Source: Bradyrhizobium tropiciagri | GTDB lineage: Bacteria; Pseudomonadota; Alphaproteobacteria; Rhizobiales; Xanthobacteraceae | Direction: 5' to 3' | NCBI RefSeq assembly: GCF_001189845.1 | Contig: NZ_LFLZ01000034.1 | Coordinates: forward strand, 28,602 to 92,601 | Length of the DNA stretch: 64,000 bases | Part shown: positions 16,163 through 25,481 of the stretch, piece by piece | Layout: every line of letters begins with the position of its first letter | Numbering within the stretch: position 1 is the stretch's first letter | The notes under the pieces: generated by a model | The model's database searches: none | What the model was told of the DNA's origin: nothing | What the model saw: only the letters and a program-made list of their open reading frames with translations | Translations under genes and position numbers: made by a program

Positions 16163-17052
16163 TCCTTCACCGCGCCGGTCAGCGACGACACGTAGTAGTC
16201 GACGAACAGCGAGTAGAACAGCGCGACCGGCAGCGAACCGAGCAGGGAGCCCGCCATCAGCGCGCCCCATTGGTAGACGTCGCCGGTGACGAGCTCGGTC
16301 AGGATCGCGACCGGCACGGTCTTGTTGGCGCCGCTCTGGATGAAGGCGAGCGCGTAGATGAACTCGTTCCAGGACAGCGTGAAGGAGAAGATGCCGGCCG
16401 AGATCAGGCCGGGCACCGCGAGCGGCAGCGTGATCCGCCACAGGATCTGCAGCCGCGTCGCGCCGTCGACCAGCGCGCATTCCTCGAGCTCGTAGGGGAT
16501 CGACTTGAAATAGCCGATCAAAAGCCAGGTGCAGAACGGCACCAGGAAGGTCGGATAGACCAGGATCAGCGCCAGCGGTGAATCGAACAGGCCGAACTGC
16601 ACGATCACGGTGGCGAGCGGAATGAACAGGATCGACGGCGGCACCAAATAGGCGAGGTAGATGCCGAGCCCGACATAGGGGCTGCCGCGGAAGCGCAGCC
16701 GCTCGATCGCGTAGGCGGCGAGCGTCGAGGCGAACAGCGACAGGAAGGTCGAGCCGATCGCGACCAGCATGGTGGTCTTCAGCCAGCGCGGATACGAGGT
16801 GTCGAACAGCAGATGCTTGACATGCGCGAGCGTCGGCGAGGTGATCCAGAACGGATTGTGCTCCTTGTAGTTCAAGAGCTCCGCGTTCGGTTTGAACGAG
16901 GTGATCGCCATCCAGTAGAACGGGAACAGCAGGATCAGGATGAAGCAGGCGAGCGGCAGGTAGATCATCACCACGCGCCGGGCACGGCTGTCCCACGCCA
17001 TCGTGTCGGGCGCGGCGCTGGCGACGTTGGATTGGGCTGCAACGTCAGTCAT
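16159..17052 (-). CDS. Carbohydrate ABC transporter permease, MalG type
   Basis: A 297-residue inner-membrane protein with six hydrophobic segments. The cytoplasmic coupling loop is ECALVDGATRLQILWRITLP (the EAA motif), and the C-terminus VDYYVSSLTGAVKE is typical of MalG/UgpE-like subunits (CUT1 family). It would form the translocation pore with the permease encoded just upstream, whose gene overlaps it by eight bases. The binding protein gene is the first of the set. No ATP-binding subunit gene is present in the cluster, so a shared ATPase elsewhere is likely. Confidence 0.9.
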   Translation of the reverse strand: MTDVAAQSNVASAAPDTMAWDSRARRVVMIYLPLACFILILLFPFYWMAITSFKPNAELLNYKEHNPFWITSPTLAHVKHLLFDTSYPRWLKTTMLVAIGSTFLSLFASTLAAYAIERLRFRGSPYVGLGIYLAYLVPPSILFIPLATVIVQFGLFDSPLALILVYPTFLVPFCTWLLIGYFKSIPYELEECALVDGATRLQILWRITLPLAVPGLISAGIFSFTLSWNEFIYALAFIQSGANKTVPVAILTELVTGDVYQWGALMAGSLLGSLPVALFYSLFVDYYVSSLTGAVKE

Positions 17053-18001
17053 TGGCTTCTCCCTGCTGCCATTTGCGGCGGGCGAGGCCGAAGTAGCTGA
17101 ACAACGTCGCGAACACCAGGAACGGGATCATCGAGACCGCGATCGCCGCGCCCTCGCCGAGCTCGCCGCCGGCGATGCCGCGCTGGAACGCCAAGGTTGC
17201 GAGCAGATGGGTCGAGTTGACCGGGCCGCCGCGGGTGATGGCGTAGACCAGCTGGAAGTCGGTGAAGGTGAAGATGATCGAGAACGTCATCACGATCGCC
17301 AGGATCGGCATCATCATCGGGAAGGTGATGTAGCGGAAGCGCTGCCAGGAGGTGGCGCCGTCGAGCATTGCCGCCTCATAGAGCGAGGGCGAGATGGTTT
17401 GCAGCCCAGCCAGCAGCGAGATTGCGACGAACGGGATGCCGCGCCAGATATTGGCCGCGATCAGCGAGAACCGCGCCGGCCAGGGCGAGCCGAGGAAGTC
17501 GACATTGCTGTCGCGCAGGTGCAGCACGTCGACCAGGAGATAGGAGATGATCGAGAACTGCGGATCGTAGATCCACCAGAACGCCAACGCGGAGAGCACG
17601 GTCGGCACGATCCACGGCAGCAGCACGATGGCGCGGATCAGGCTCTTGAACGGGAAATGGTTGTTGAGCAGCAGCGCCAGCCAGAAGCCGAGCGCGAACT
17701 TTCCGAAGGTCGCGACCGCGGTGTAGAAGATCGAGTAGAACACCGCGTTCCACCACAGGGGATCCTTGAGCAGGTACTGGAAGTTCTCCAGCCCGATATA
17801 GATGCCGCGCTGGCCGATCGTGGTGTCGGTGAAGGCGAGCCAGATGCCGAGGCCGAGCGGGTACGTGAGGAACACCAGCAGCAGGCCGATCGCGGGCGCG
17901 AGGCACATCACGATCAGGAACGGCTTGTAGTCGAACAGGCGCGCGAGCCAGCCGGGCTGGCGAAGCGTCGCGCCGCGTGAAGGGAAGGTGGTTACGGACA
18001 T
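17045..18001 (-). CDS. Carbohydrate ABC transporter permease, MalF type
   Basis: A 318-residue inner-membrane permease: a cytoplasmic N-terminus, then six segments starting at FLIVMCLAPAIGLLLVFLTY, and the EAA loop YEAAMLDGATSWQRFRYITF. IVLLPWIVPTVLSALAF and FTFTDFQLVYAITRGGPVNS are hallmarks of CUT1 MalF/UgpA-like proteins. It pairs with the MalG-type protein encoded immediately downstream (8-bp overlap). A short palindromic repeat lies between it and the binding-protein gene, which could let the first cistron be expressed at a higher level. Confidence 0.9.
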   Translation of the reverse strand: MSVTTFPSRGATLRQPGWLARLFDYKPFLIVMCLAPAIGLLLVFLTYPLGLGIWLAFTDTTIGQRGIYIGLENFQYLLKDPLWWNAVFYSIFYTAVATFGKFALGFWLALLLNNHFPFKSLIRAIVLLPWIVPTVLSALAFWWIYDPQFSIISYLLVDVLHLRDSNVDFLGSPWPARFSLIAANIWRGIPFVAISLLAGLQTISPSLYEAAMLDGATSWQRFRYITFPMMMPILAIVMTFSIIFTFTDFQLVYAITRGGPVNSTHLLATLAFQRGIAGGELGEGAAIAVSMIPFLVFATLFSYFGLARRKWQQGEAND

Positions 18002-18018
18002 TGAATGCTCGTCTTGTC

Positions 18019-18099
18019 GTCATTGCGAGGAGCGAAGCGACGAAGCAATCCATTTCTCCTTTGTGGCACTATGGATTGCTTCGCTTCGCGCGCAATGAC
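18019..18099. repeat. Palindromic intergenic repeat, family B, copy 1
   Basis: GTCATTGCG (18019-18027) and CGCAATGAC (18091-18099) close an imperfect palindrome with the inner words GAAGCAATCC and GGATTGCTTC. A second copy is at 46806-46882. It lies between the binding-protein and permease genes of one transcript. Confidence 0.85.
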
Positions 18100-18133
18100 G
18101 GTTGATTAAGGTTTCGCAGTTCAATGACCGCCG

Positions 18134-19480
18134 TCACCGGTTCTGCCGGCGGAAGTACCGCTTGGCGCGCTGCTCGGCTTCCGCGGCGGCGGCCTCGGGC
18201 GTTGCCGCATCGGTCGCAACCGAGGCGCACATCTGCACCAGCACGTAGTCGGCGGTGACGGCACCGGTCGCGGTCGAGATCGGTCCCTTGTAGCCGTTGT
18301 AATAGGCGCTCTTCATCGTCTCCTTGAAGATCGAGACCTTGGGATCGCCCGACCACACCGCAGCGTCGGCGTAGGCCGCGAGCGGCTGCGACCAGTAGCC
18401 GGAGTTGGCGTTGAGCCACGGCTCGTACTGCTCCTTCTCCAGCATGAACTGCAGGAACGCCTTCGCCGCATTCGGATACGGGCTGTGCTTGAACGCCATC
18501 GCGTTCAGGGTCAGGCCCGACATCGGCGAGCTCGACGCCAGTCCCTTGGGCAGGAACTGATGCTCGGTGTCGTCGGCCACGGCCTTGGTGGCGGGATCGT
18601 TCTTCAGCGAGAAGTACAACGAGACACCGTTGGCGGTCAGGCCGATCTCCTGCGAGGAGTAGGCGCGGTTGTTGGAGACGTCGTTCCAGGATGGCGTGCC
18701 GGCGATGAACGTCGGATAGAGTTCCTTCAGATATTTCAGCGCGGCGATCGTCTCCTTGCTGTTGATGATGATGTTGCCTTCCTCATCCAGCAGCGCGGCG
18801 TTGTGCGACCACAACAGCCAGTTGGCGAAGCCGTTGCCGTCGCCAACCGCGTTGCCGAGCGCGAAGCCCGCCGGCTTGCCGGCCGCCTTCAATTTCTTGC
18901 AGAGCTCGAGAATGCCGGCGTGGTCTTCCGGCACCTTCTCGAAGCCGGCCGCGTTGACCAGCGACTTGCGGTAGACCAGCGGGCCGCCGGAGGCGCCAAA
19001 CGGCAGGCCGACCCAGCTCTTCGACTTCGAGCGCATGCCGTAGCGCTTTGCCAGCGTGAGCCATCCGCCGTAGCGCTTGTCGAGATAATCGGCGACGTCG
19101 GTCAATTCGATCAGCTTGTCGATATAGATATGCGGCGCGTCGCCAAAGCCGATGATGATGTCGGGACCGGCGCCGGAGTTCGAGGTCACCGCGGTCTGCT
19201 GATTGATGTCTTCCCAGCCAACGAAGTCGACCTTGACCTCGACGCCGGTCTTGTCGGTGAAGCGCTTGGCATTGGCGCGGAACACGTCTTCGTCGGCCTG
19301 CACGAAGCGCACCGGCCGCAGCATGCGCAGGGTCGCGCCCTTCTCGATCGGCAGCGACGGCGCCGCCACGTCGGCAGCCTTGACCTTCGACGCCTCCTGC
19401 GCCGAAGCGCCGGTGACCGCCAGCGCCGCCGCGGATGCCCCCAGCACCAGCGCGTCGCGACGCGTGATCTCGTACTTCAT
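18134..19480 (-). CDS. Extracellular solute-binding protein, Tat-exported
   Basis: A 448-residue family 1 binding protein for the downstream permeases. The N-terminus MKYEITRRDALVLGASAAAL carries a twin-arginine motif and a weak hydrophobic stretch ending in GASAQ, so export by Tat is expected. The mature part has VKVDFVGWEDINQQTAVTSN and ITLNA/TLNAMAFKHSPYPNAAKAFLQFM, typical of sugar-binding proteins of CUT1 systems. ATG 19480 follows GGGAG; an in-frame start 126 bases upstream would destroy the signal. The dehydrogenase gene upstream may belong to the same catabolic unit. The solute is unknown. Confidence 0.88.
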   Translation of the reverse strand: MKYEITRRDALVLGASAAALAVTGASAQEASKVKAADVAAPSLPIEKGATLRMLRPVRFVQADEDVFRANAKRFTDKTGVEVKVDFVGWEDINQQTAVTSNSGAGPDIIIGFGDAPHIYIDKLIELTDVADYLDKRYGGWLTLAKRYGMRSKSKSWVGLPFGASGGPLVYRKSLVNAAGFEKVPEDHAGILELCKKLKAAGKPAGFALGNAVGDGNGFANWLLWSHNAALLDEEGNIIINSKETIAALKYLKELYPTFIAGTPSWNDVSNNRAYSSQEIGLTANGVSLYFSLKNDPATKAVADDTEHQFLPKGLASSSPMSGLTLNAMAFKHSPYPNAAKAFLQFMLEKEQYEPWLNANSGYWSQPLAAYADAAVWSGDPKVSIFKETMKSAYYNGYKGPISTATGAVTADYVLVQMCASVATDAATPEAAAAEAEQRAKRYFRRQNR

Positions 19481-19639
19481 GTCGTTCGCACTCCCGTTCT
19501 TATTGTTTCGTTGTTGTATTGTTTCGTTGTTATTGTGGCTTCCCGGCGTTGGCCGCCGGTGAAGCATCTTGTGGTCTCGGCACGCCGCCGCGCGAAGCGC
19601 CCGCATCAGGCAGGCGCGCGCGACAAGCGCAGTCCCGCC

Positions 19640-20683
19640 TCAACTGTTCGGACCGCGATCCATGCTGACGGGCTGCCAGCGGCGCAGCGCGGTGTTTTGC
19701 AGCACCGACGGGTTGACGCAGCTTACCGGCCACATGCCTTGCAGCACTAGTGACAATTCGTAGCCCACCCGGCGCTTGCGCGCCTCGTCAAAACGTGCCG
19801 ATGCCGAGGCGACGTGGGCGGTCAAGGTAACATTGTCCATCCCGAGCATCGGGTTGTTGTGCGACGGCGGCTCCTTTTCCAGCACGTCGAGCGCGGCGTG
19901 GGCGATCCAGCCCTCCTGCAACGCTTTGATCAGCGATTCCTCGTCGACGGTGGCGCCGCGGCCGGTGTTGATGAAGATCGCCGACTTTTTCATCTGGCGA
20001 AAATGCTTCTCGGTCAGCATGTGGTGCACTTCGGGGCGTGCCGGAGCGTGCATCGAGACGAAATCCGACTGCGACAGCACCTCCGACAGCGTCGAGGGGA
20101 TCACGCCATGGTCGTACATCAGCGTTTCCTGGATGAAGGGATCGTAGGCCATCATCCGAAGGCCGAACGGCGCGGCGCGCTTGGCCACCGCGCGGGCGAC
20201 GCGGCCGAACGAGATGAAGCCGAGGGTCTGGCCCATCAGCCGCGGAATCTTCAAGAGCGCCGGGCGGCCCTCGGCCCAGCGGCCGCTGCGCACCATCTTG
20301 TCCTGCTCGATCAGGCGGCGGAAGCCTGCGAGCAGCAGCATCATGGCGTGGTCGGCAACCTCCTCGATGAATGTGTCGGGGATGTTGGTGACCGGGATGC
20401 CGCGCGCGGTCGCGGCCTTGACGTCGACCGAGTCGACGCCGACGCTGCCGAGCGTGATCACCTTGCAGTTCTCGAGCGCGTCGATGACCGCTTTGGTGAT
20501 CGGCATGCCCTTGGCGTAGATCGCGTCCGCGGTCTTTGCAGCGGCGATGAACTCGGCCTCGTTGGCCGGCGCCTCGATGATCTCGGCGCCGATCGGATCG
20601 AGCGCCTCGCGCTCATAATCGTAGCCGCCGCCGGCGATCGTGAAGCTTGCGCCCTTCGGCGTCACCACTCTGAATTTCGACAT
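19640..20683 (-). CDS. D-2-hydroxyacid dehydrogenase family protein
   Basis: A 347-residue NAD(P)-dependent dehydrogenase of the phosphoglycerate dehydrogenase-like family without an ACT domain. The nucleotide fold reads GFISFGRVARAVAKRA, where the usual second glycine position is G-x-S-x-G; catalytic residues are Arg in NTGRGATVDE, Glu in LEKEPPS and His in LTAHVASASA. It probably interconverts a 2-hydroxyacid and a 2-ketoacid. ATG 20683 follows GGGAG by eight bases. Its position upstream of the ABC importer on the same strand, 159 bases away, suggests a shared catabolic role with the imported compound. Confidence 0.87.
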   Translation of the reverse strand: MSKFRVVTPKGASFTIAGGGYDYEREALDPIGAEIIEAPANEAEFIAAAKTADAIYAKGMPITKAVIDALENCKVITLGSVGVDSVDVKAATARGIPVTNIPDTFIEEVADHAMMLLLAGFRRLIEQDKMVRSGRWAEGRPALLKIPRLMGQTLGFISFGRVARAVAKRAAPFGLRMMAYDPFIQETLMYDHGVIPSTLSEVLSQSDFVSMHAPARPEVHHMLTEKHFRQMKKSAIFINTGRGATVDEESLIKALQEGWIAHAALDVLEKEPPSHNNPMLGMDNVTLTAHVASASARFDEARKRRVGYELSLVLQGMWPVSCVNPSVLQNTALRRWQPVSMDRGPNS

Positions 20684-20962
20684 TGTCTGCTCCCGATGTG
20701 AGGTCTTCTGTTCTTGATTGTTGCTTCTTGCTGGGTTTGCTTCTTGATCTTCTTGCTTCTCCGAGCGCGGCTTGCTTCGTCGCTTGCGCCTACTTGTACG
20801 CGAGCTGGGTGGTCCTCTCCACAATTGCCGGTTGGTCCGTGGCCCGATTCTCCGGGCTACTACGGGGAACCACCGTAACCATCAGGTAAAGGGTCTCACA
20901 TTACGGTGAGCGGAATCAATCCGCCAATCGCGTCGCGTTCCCCGCCTCTTCTGGAGATCCCC

Positions 20963-22647
20963 GTGAAGCTGTCAAATCTGAAGATCACCCCCAAGCTCGG
21001 CATTCTGGTGGGGGTGACCCTCCTTGGTCTGTGCACGGCCGGCATTCTCGCCGGTCAGCTGATGCAGCGTGAGATGACAAATGCTCGCATCGACCAGGCC
21101 AAGGCCATCGTCGAGATGGCGAAGAACATGGCGGCGAGCCTGAAGAAGGAGGTCGACGCCGGGAAGATGACCAAGGAGGCTGCGCTGGCCGAGTTCGGCA
21201 AGCGCGCCAACGCCATGACGTATGACAACGGCTCGGGCTATCTGTTCGGCACCGACTACAACGGCATCACGGTGCTGGCGCCCGATCCGAAGCAGGTCGG
21301 AACCAACCGGATGGACGTCGTGACCAATGGCCGCAAGCTGTCGCAGGAGCTGATGGACGGCGTGAAGTCGAAGGGTGACATCCTGCTGTTCTACGAATAC
21401 GTGAAGCCCGGCCAGGAGACGCCGATCCGCAAGCTCGGCTACGCGGTCGCGGTCCCCGGCTTCGACATGTATCTCGGCACCGGCGCCTATCTCGACGACA
21501 TCGACGCCAAGATGCGCCCCATCGCCTGGCTGCTTGGCCTCGCGATCCTCGGCATTGGCATCATCTCGAGCTCGGTTGCCTGGCTGATCGGCCGCAGCAT
21601 CTCACGGCCGCTCAATCTGCTCGGCAGCCGCATGCGCGACATCGCCGACGGCAAGCTTGACGGCGACATTCCGGGCGTCGGCCGGGGCGACGAAGTCGGC
21701 GGGATGGCGGCAACCGTGCAGATCTTCAAGGACAATGCGATCCGTATCCGCGGCCTCGAGCAGGCCGAGGCCGCGACGCAGGCGCGCGCCACGGCCGAAC
21801 GCCGCAGCGCGATGCAGGGCCTTGCGAGCGATTTCGAGCGCAGCGTGAACGGCATCGTCCGCACGGTGGCCTCCGCCGCCGCCGGCATGCAGACCACGGC
21901 GCAGTCGATGACCGCGACCGCAAGCGACGCCAGCGCGCGGGCCGCGACCGTCGGCGCCGCCTCCGACAGCGCTTCCAACAATGTCGGTACCGTCGCCGCG
22001 GCGGCCGAGGAGCTCTCCAGCTCGGTTGCGGAAATCTCCCGCCAGGTGGCGCGCTCCAGCGAGGTCGCAAGCAAGGCGGTCGCCGATGCCGAGCGGACCA
22101 ACGCCACCGTGCAGGCGCTGTCCACCGGCGCGAGAAGATCGGCGAGGTGGTCAAGCTGATCCACTCGATCGCGGCGCAGACCAATCTGCTCGCGCTCAAC
22201 GCCACCATCGAGGCGGCGCGCGCCGGCGAATCCGGCCGCGGCTTCGCGGTGGTCGCCTCCGAGGTGAAGGCGCTGGCCAACCAGACCGCGAAGGCGACCG
22301 AGGAGATCTCGGCGCAGGTCGCCGCGATGCAGGCCTCCACCGGCGAGGCGGTGACCTCGATCGGCGGCATCACCGCGACCATCGCCCAGATGAGCGAGAT
22401 CACGGCGTCGATCTCGACCGCGATCGACCAGCAGGGCGATGCGACGCGCGAAATCGCGCGCAACATCCAGCAGGTCGCAGCCGGCTCGAGCGAGATCTCC
22501 GCCCATATCGGCGGCGTCACCACCGCGGCCGCCGCCACCGGCACCGCTGCCGGTGACGTGCTGTCGAATGCGCGCGAGCTCGACACCCAGTCCGGCATGC
22601 TGCGCGACGCGGTCGACGAGTTCTTGCAGAAGGTCCGCGCGGCGTAA
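20963..22647 (+). pseudogene. Methyl-accepting chemotaxis protein, frameshifted (probable sequencing error)
   Basis: Starts at GTG 20963, six bases after GGAG. A first transmembrane segment (KLGILVGVTLLGLCTAGIL) is followed by a periplasmic sCache-type sensor (NGSGYLFGTDYNGITVLAPD), a second segment, a HAMP domain and the cytoplasmic signalling helices with TNLLALNATIEAARAGESGRG. The frame breaks near 22131: GGCGCGAGAAG should read GGCGCCGAGAAG, restoring STGAEKIGEVVKLIHSI. One missing C separates the two halves, and both are otherwise well preserved. The family senses small organic acids or other ligands and signals to CheA. Confidence 0.88.
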
Positions 22648-22672
22648 GGCCGGCGCGATCAATCGACATCGT

Positions 22673-22709
22673 CGCGATGCCCGGGGCCTGGCCCGGGCAT
22701 TCGCGTTTT
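22673..22709 (+). terminator. Terminator after the chemoreceptor gene
   Basis: CGCGATGCCCGGG and CCCGGGCATTCGCG form a stem with one bulge, followed by TTTT at 22706-22709, 26 bases after the chemoreceptor stop. Confidence 0.85.
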
Positions 22710-22717
22710 GGGCTGCC

Positions 22718-22811
22718 TACTGCTTCTCGATCCCGGCGTCGGCGATCAGCTTCTCTCACAGCACGAGCTGCTCAGGGGCGCTGCCAAAAATATCGAAAAC
22801 AACCCCATGCA
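22718..22811 (-). pseudogene. Possible C-terminal remnant of a solute-binding protein
   Basis: Read on the minus strand this stretch gives FGSAPEQLVL, a TGA, then EKLIADAGIEKQ and a TAG stop. The tail resembles the C-terminus of TctC/Bug-type tripartite tricarboxylate binding proteins, where W-x-K-x-I-x-D-A-G-I is common; the in-frame TGA could be a decayed TGG. There is no complete gene around it. This is a weak suggestion. Confidence 0.2.
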
Positions 22812-22900
22812 AAGTAGCCGCGACGGCCGGACCGGCCAACTTGACACGTCGGGCAAATCAGTGACATATTTCTAATATTCAGAAATGCTCCATGAGGGCG

Positions 22901-23284
22901 TTACGATCCCGCTGGGAAGACCTGCGCGACGTGAAAAGCCTTGGTGGTGATGAGCCACCTGCCGTCGATCCGATGAAACACCAGATGGTCGATGAAGCCG
23001 GTCTGGCCGTTCCTGATGCGGACCTTGGCGATGGCCAGATCGGGCGCGGTCTGGTCGATGCTGATGATGGCCTCCTCGCGCGGCGATTTCATCGACGCCG
23101 GCGACGGACGGCTCTGGATGAAGTCGCGGAATTCCGCGGCCGACCGCACCGTGTGCTTGCCGTCCCGGATGCCGTGCACGATGGAGGCATCGGCGAAGAC
23201 GTCGGAGAACCGGCTGTCATCGACGTCATACATCAGGTCGAAATATCCATCGATCGCGGACGTGATGGCCTGGATGTCGCTCAT
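22901..23284 (-). CDS. Nuclear transport factor 2 family (SnoaL-like) protein
   Basis: A 127-residue single-domain protein with the NTF2-like cone fold pattern: an N-terminal helix with AITSAIDGYFDLMYDVDDSRF, then FADASIVHGIRDG, FRDFIQSRPS and C-terminal strands IDHLVFHRIDGRWLITTKAF. Close to the lumazine-binding/SnoaL group, whose members range from small-molecule isomerases to proteins of unknown role. The gene is divergent from a LysR regulator with a palindrome in between, so it is the likely target of that regulator. Confidence 0.78.
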   Translation of the reverse strand: MSDIQAITSAIDGYFDLMYDVDDSRFSDVFADASIVHGIRDGKHTVRSAAEFRDFIQSRPSPASMKSPREEAIISIDQTAPDLAIAKVRIRNGQTGFIDHLVFHRIDGRWLITTKAFHVAQVFPAGS

Positions 23285-23320
23285 TGCAAAATCTCCTAAG
23301 GCGATGATGTGGCGGTGGCC

Positions 23321-23340
23321 TCACCGGATTGAACCGGTGA
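23321..23340. promoter_or_regulatory. Candidate LysR-type operator
   Basis: TCACCGGATTGAACCGGTGA has perfect 7-bp arms (TCACCGG and CCGGTGA) around six bases. It lies 36 bp ahead of the SnoaL-like gene and 80 bp ahead of the LysR gene, the normal position for a LysR recognition site in a divergent pair. Confidence 0.6.
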
Positions 23341-23419
23341 TCTGCGCCGACAGTGGCCGATATGGTGGCGGAGTGCTACGACTGTGCGGTCATCTCTTGG
23401 ATGACTGAGAGGCATCGGC

Positions 23420-24376
23420 ATGGACGAAGTTGACGGTCGGCTGGTTGGCGGCCTGGTGGTCCTCGCGGCGCTGGCGGATGCGCGCAGTTTTGGCCGCGCC
23501 GCCGAACGGCTGGGCATGACGCAATCCGGGGTCAGCAAGGCGATCGCCAAGCTCGAGGCGCGCCTCGATGCCAGGCTGGTTCACCGCACGAGCCGCGCGG
23601 TCGAGCTCACCGAGGAAGGACGCGCGCTGGTCGAGCGGGTCGCCGCGCATCTGGCCGGGATCGGCGAGGCGGCGGCGGAGACCTCGAAATCGCGCGATGC
23701 GGTCCGCGGCAGGCTGCGGGTCAATGTCGACCCGCTGTTCTCCCGCATGGTGCTGTCGCCGAAGCTGAGCGAGTTCCTGCTGCAGAATCCGGGCATGGAG
23801 CTGCGTATCGAGACCCGCGACCGGATCGCGGACCTGGTCAGTGACGGGTTCGACCTGGCTGTGCGTTTCGGCGAGCCGGCGCCGTCGGCGCTGATTGCAC
23901 GCCGCGTGCTCGACGCGCGCGTGCTCACCGTGGCCTCGCCGATCTATCTCGAACGACACGGCCGGCCGCTCGATCCGCGGGAGCTGGCGAGCCGCGACCA
24001 TCAGTGCATCCATGCAATCGACGCGGCGACCGGGCGTCCCTTCGAGTGGGAGTTTTGGCGCGGCGGCGAGGTCGTGCCGGTCGCGGTCAACGGGCGGCTC
24101 ACCGTGACCGATTCAGGAACCAAGCTAGGCGCTTGCCTGGCCGGCTTCGGGATTGCGCAGGTGATCGATATCGGGCTCGACGATCACCTGAAGAGCGGCG
24201 CGCTGATCGAGCTGTTTCCGGACTGGCCCGACGAGCGGTTTCCGCTCTACGTCTACTATGCCTCGCGTAACCACGTGCCGGCCAAGGTGAGGCGGTTCAT
24301 CGACTTCATCACGGACACGCTGGCGGCAAAGCCACATTCACCACGCAAGTCCGCCGGCTTGCGCAAGGTAGGCTAG
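23420..24376 (+). CDS. LysR-family transcriptional regulator
   Basis: A 318-residue regulator. The N-terminal winged helix shows LAALADARSFGRAAERLGMTQSGVSKAIAKLE, the standard LysR recognition helix, and is followed by LVHRTSRAVELTEEGRAL. The periplasmic-binding-protein-like effector domain begins at about residue 92 (VRGRLRVNVDPLFSRMVL) and includes GFDLAVRFGEP. It is of the CrgA/DhcR-type subgroup. It should bind the palindrome at 23321 and control the divergent SnoaL-like gene; the inducer is unknown. Confidence 0.9.
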   Translation: MDEVDGRLVGGLVVLAALADARSFGRAAERLGMTQSGVSKAIAKLEARLDARLVHRTSRAVELTEEGRALVERVAAHLAGIGEAAAETSKSRDAVRGRLRVNVDPLFSRMVLSPKLSEFLLQNPGMELRIETRDRIADLVSDGFDLAVRFGEPAPSALIARRVLDARVLTVASPIYLERHGRPLDPRELASRDHQCIHAIDAATGRPFEWEFWRGGEVVPVAVNGRLTVTDSGTKLGACLAGFGIAQVIDIGLDDHLKSGALIELFPDWPDERFPLYVYYASRNHVPAKVRRFIDFITDTLAAKPHSPRKSAGLRKVG

Positions 24377-24394
24377 CCAGATCCGCGGCGTCAG

Positions 24395-25372
24395 CTAAGG
24401 CTTCGCCGATCCTTTGGCCGATCCTTTGGCTGATTCTTTAGCTGATCCTTGCCGCGAAGCGATGATGACGCCGGCCAGCACCAGCGCGTAGCCGATCAGA
24501 TGGAACGGCGCGAGCGTTTCGCCGAGCAGCAGGATCGCCATCGCCGAGCCGAACACCGGCACCAGATGGAAGAACGGCGCCGCGCGGTTCGGGCCGATCA
24601 ATGCGACGCCGCGGTTGAAGAACAGATAGGCGAGCGTGGATGGGAAGATCAGCGTGTAGCCCAGCGTGGCAAACGTCAAAATGTCCAGCTTCAGCGTCAC
24701 GCCATTGGCGAATTCCCAGACAGCCACCGGCAGCAGCATCAGCGCACCACAGCAGGTGGTGAACGAGATCAGCGAGAGCTGATGGATTTTCGGCCGCCGC
24801 GGGATCAACGCCGAATAGAGCCCGAACGACACCAGCGAAGCGCCGAACATGATGTCACCGCGGTTGAAGCTGATGCTGGCGAGCGCCGCGAAGTCGCCGC
24901 GCAGGATGATGGTCAGCACGCCGGCCAGCGAGATCGCGATGCCGGCAAGCTGCGCCGGCGTCAGCCGCACGCCGAACAGCACCAGCGACCACAGCGCCAC
25001 GAACAGCGGCCCGGCCGACTGGATCAGCAGCGCATTGAGCGCCTCGGTATATTGCATCGCCCAGTAGGAGATCGCGTTGTTGAACGCGAAGCCGACCGCG
25101 GAGAGCAGCAGCATCAGCGGCAGCGCCCTGCGCAGCTTCGGCCAGTCTTCCTTCAGATGCGGCCAGGCGAACGGCAACAGGATCAGGAACACGCCGAACC
25201 AGCGGATCGTGGTCAGGGTGACCGGCGGCACATGGCTGCCGACATGCCGCGCCAGCACGATATTGGCAGCCCAGAACAGCGACGTCAGGCTGAGCAGCAG
25301 ATAGGGCTGGTTGTTGAGCCAGTGCAGCGGCGAGCGGCGCGGGGTTGTGGCAGGTGCGGGCAAAGCGGTCAT
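24395..25372 (-). CDS. EamA (DMT) family exporter with repetitive C-tail
   Basis: A 325-residue inner-membrane protein with ten hydrophobic segments in two EamA halves (NQPYLLLSLTSLFWAANIVL; later ISLAGVLTIILRGDF and GYALVLAGVIIAS). The drug/metabolite transporter family exports amino acids or related metabolites. The cytoplasmic tail is unusual: GSAKESAKGSAKGSAKP, encoded by a 12-base tandem repeat. A paralogue is at 30580-31509. It converges with the LysR gene, with 18 bases between the stops. Confidence 0.88.
   Translation of the reverse strand: MTALPAPATTPRRSPLHWLNNQPYLLLSLTSLFWAANIVLARHVGSHVPPVTLTTIRWFGVFLILLPFAWPHLKEDWPKLRRALPLMLLLSAVGFAFNNAISYWAMQYTEALNALLIQSAGPLFVALWSLVLFGVRLTPAQLAGIAISLAGVLTIILRGDFAALASISFNRGDIMFGASLVSFGLYSALIPRRPKIHQLSLISFTTCCGALMLLPVAVWEFANGVTLKLDILTFATLGYTLIFPSTLAYLFFNRGVALIGPNRAAPFFHLVPVFGSAMAILLLGETLAPFHLIGYALVLAGVIIASRQGSAKESAKGSAKGSAKP
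24408..24449. repeat. 12-base tandem repeat inside the EamA gene
   Basis: GATCCTTTGGCC, GATCCTTTGGCT, GATTCTTTAGCT and a partial GATCCTT lie in tandem. On the coding strand the units spell S-A-K-G or S-A-K-E, so copy-number change would lengthen or shorten the tail without breaking the frame. Confidence 0.85.
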
Positions 25373-25481
25373 TATCTGGTGGATGTTGTGCCCGAATCCG
25401 CCGCTGCCACAAGACGAAAGTGCGGATTGGAGCCATGCGCGGCCACCAGTGATCGCGCGCAGCGTTACGACAGCTCGATTC

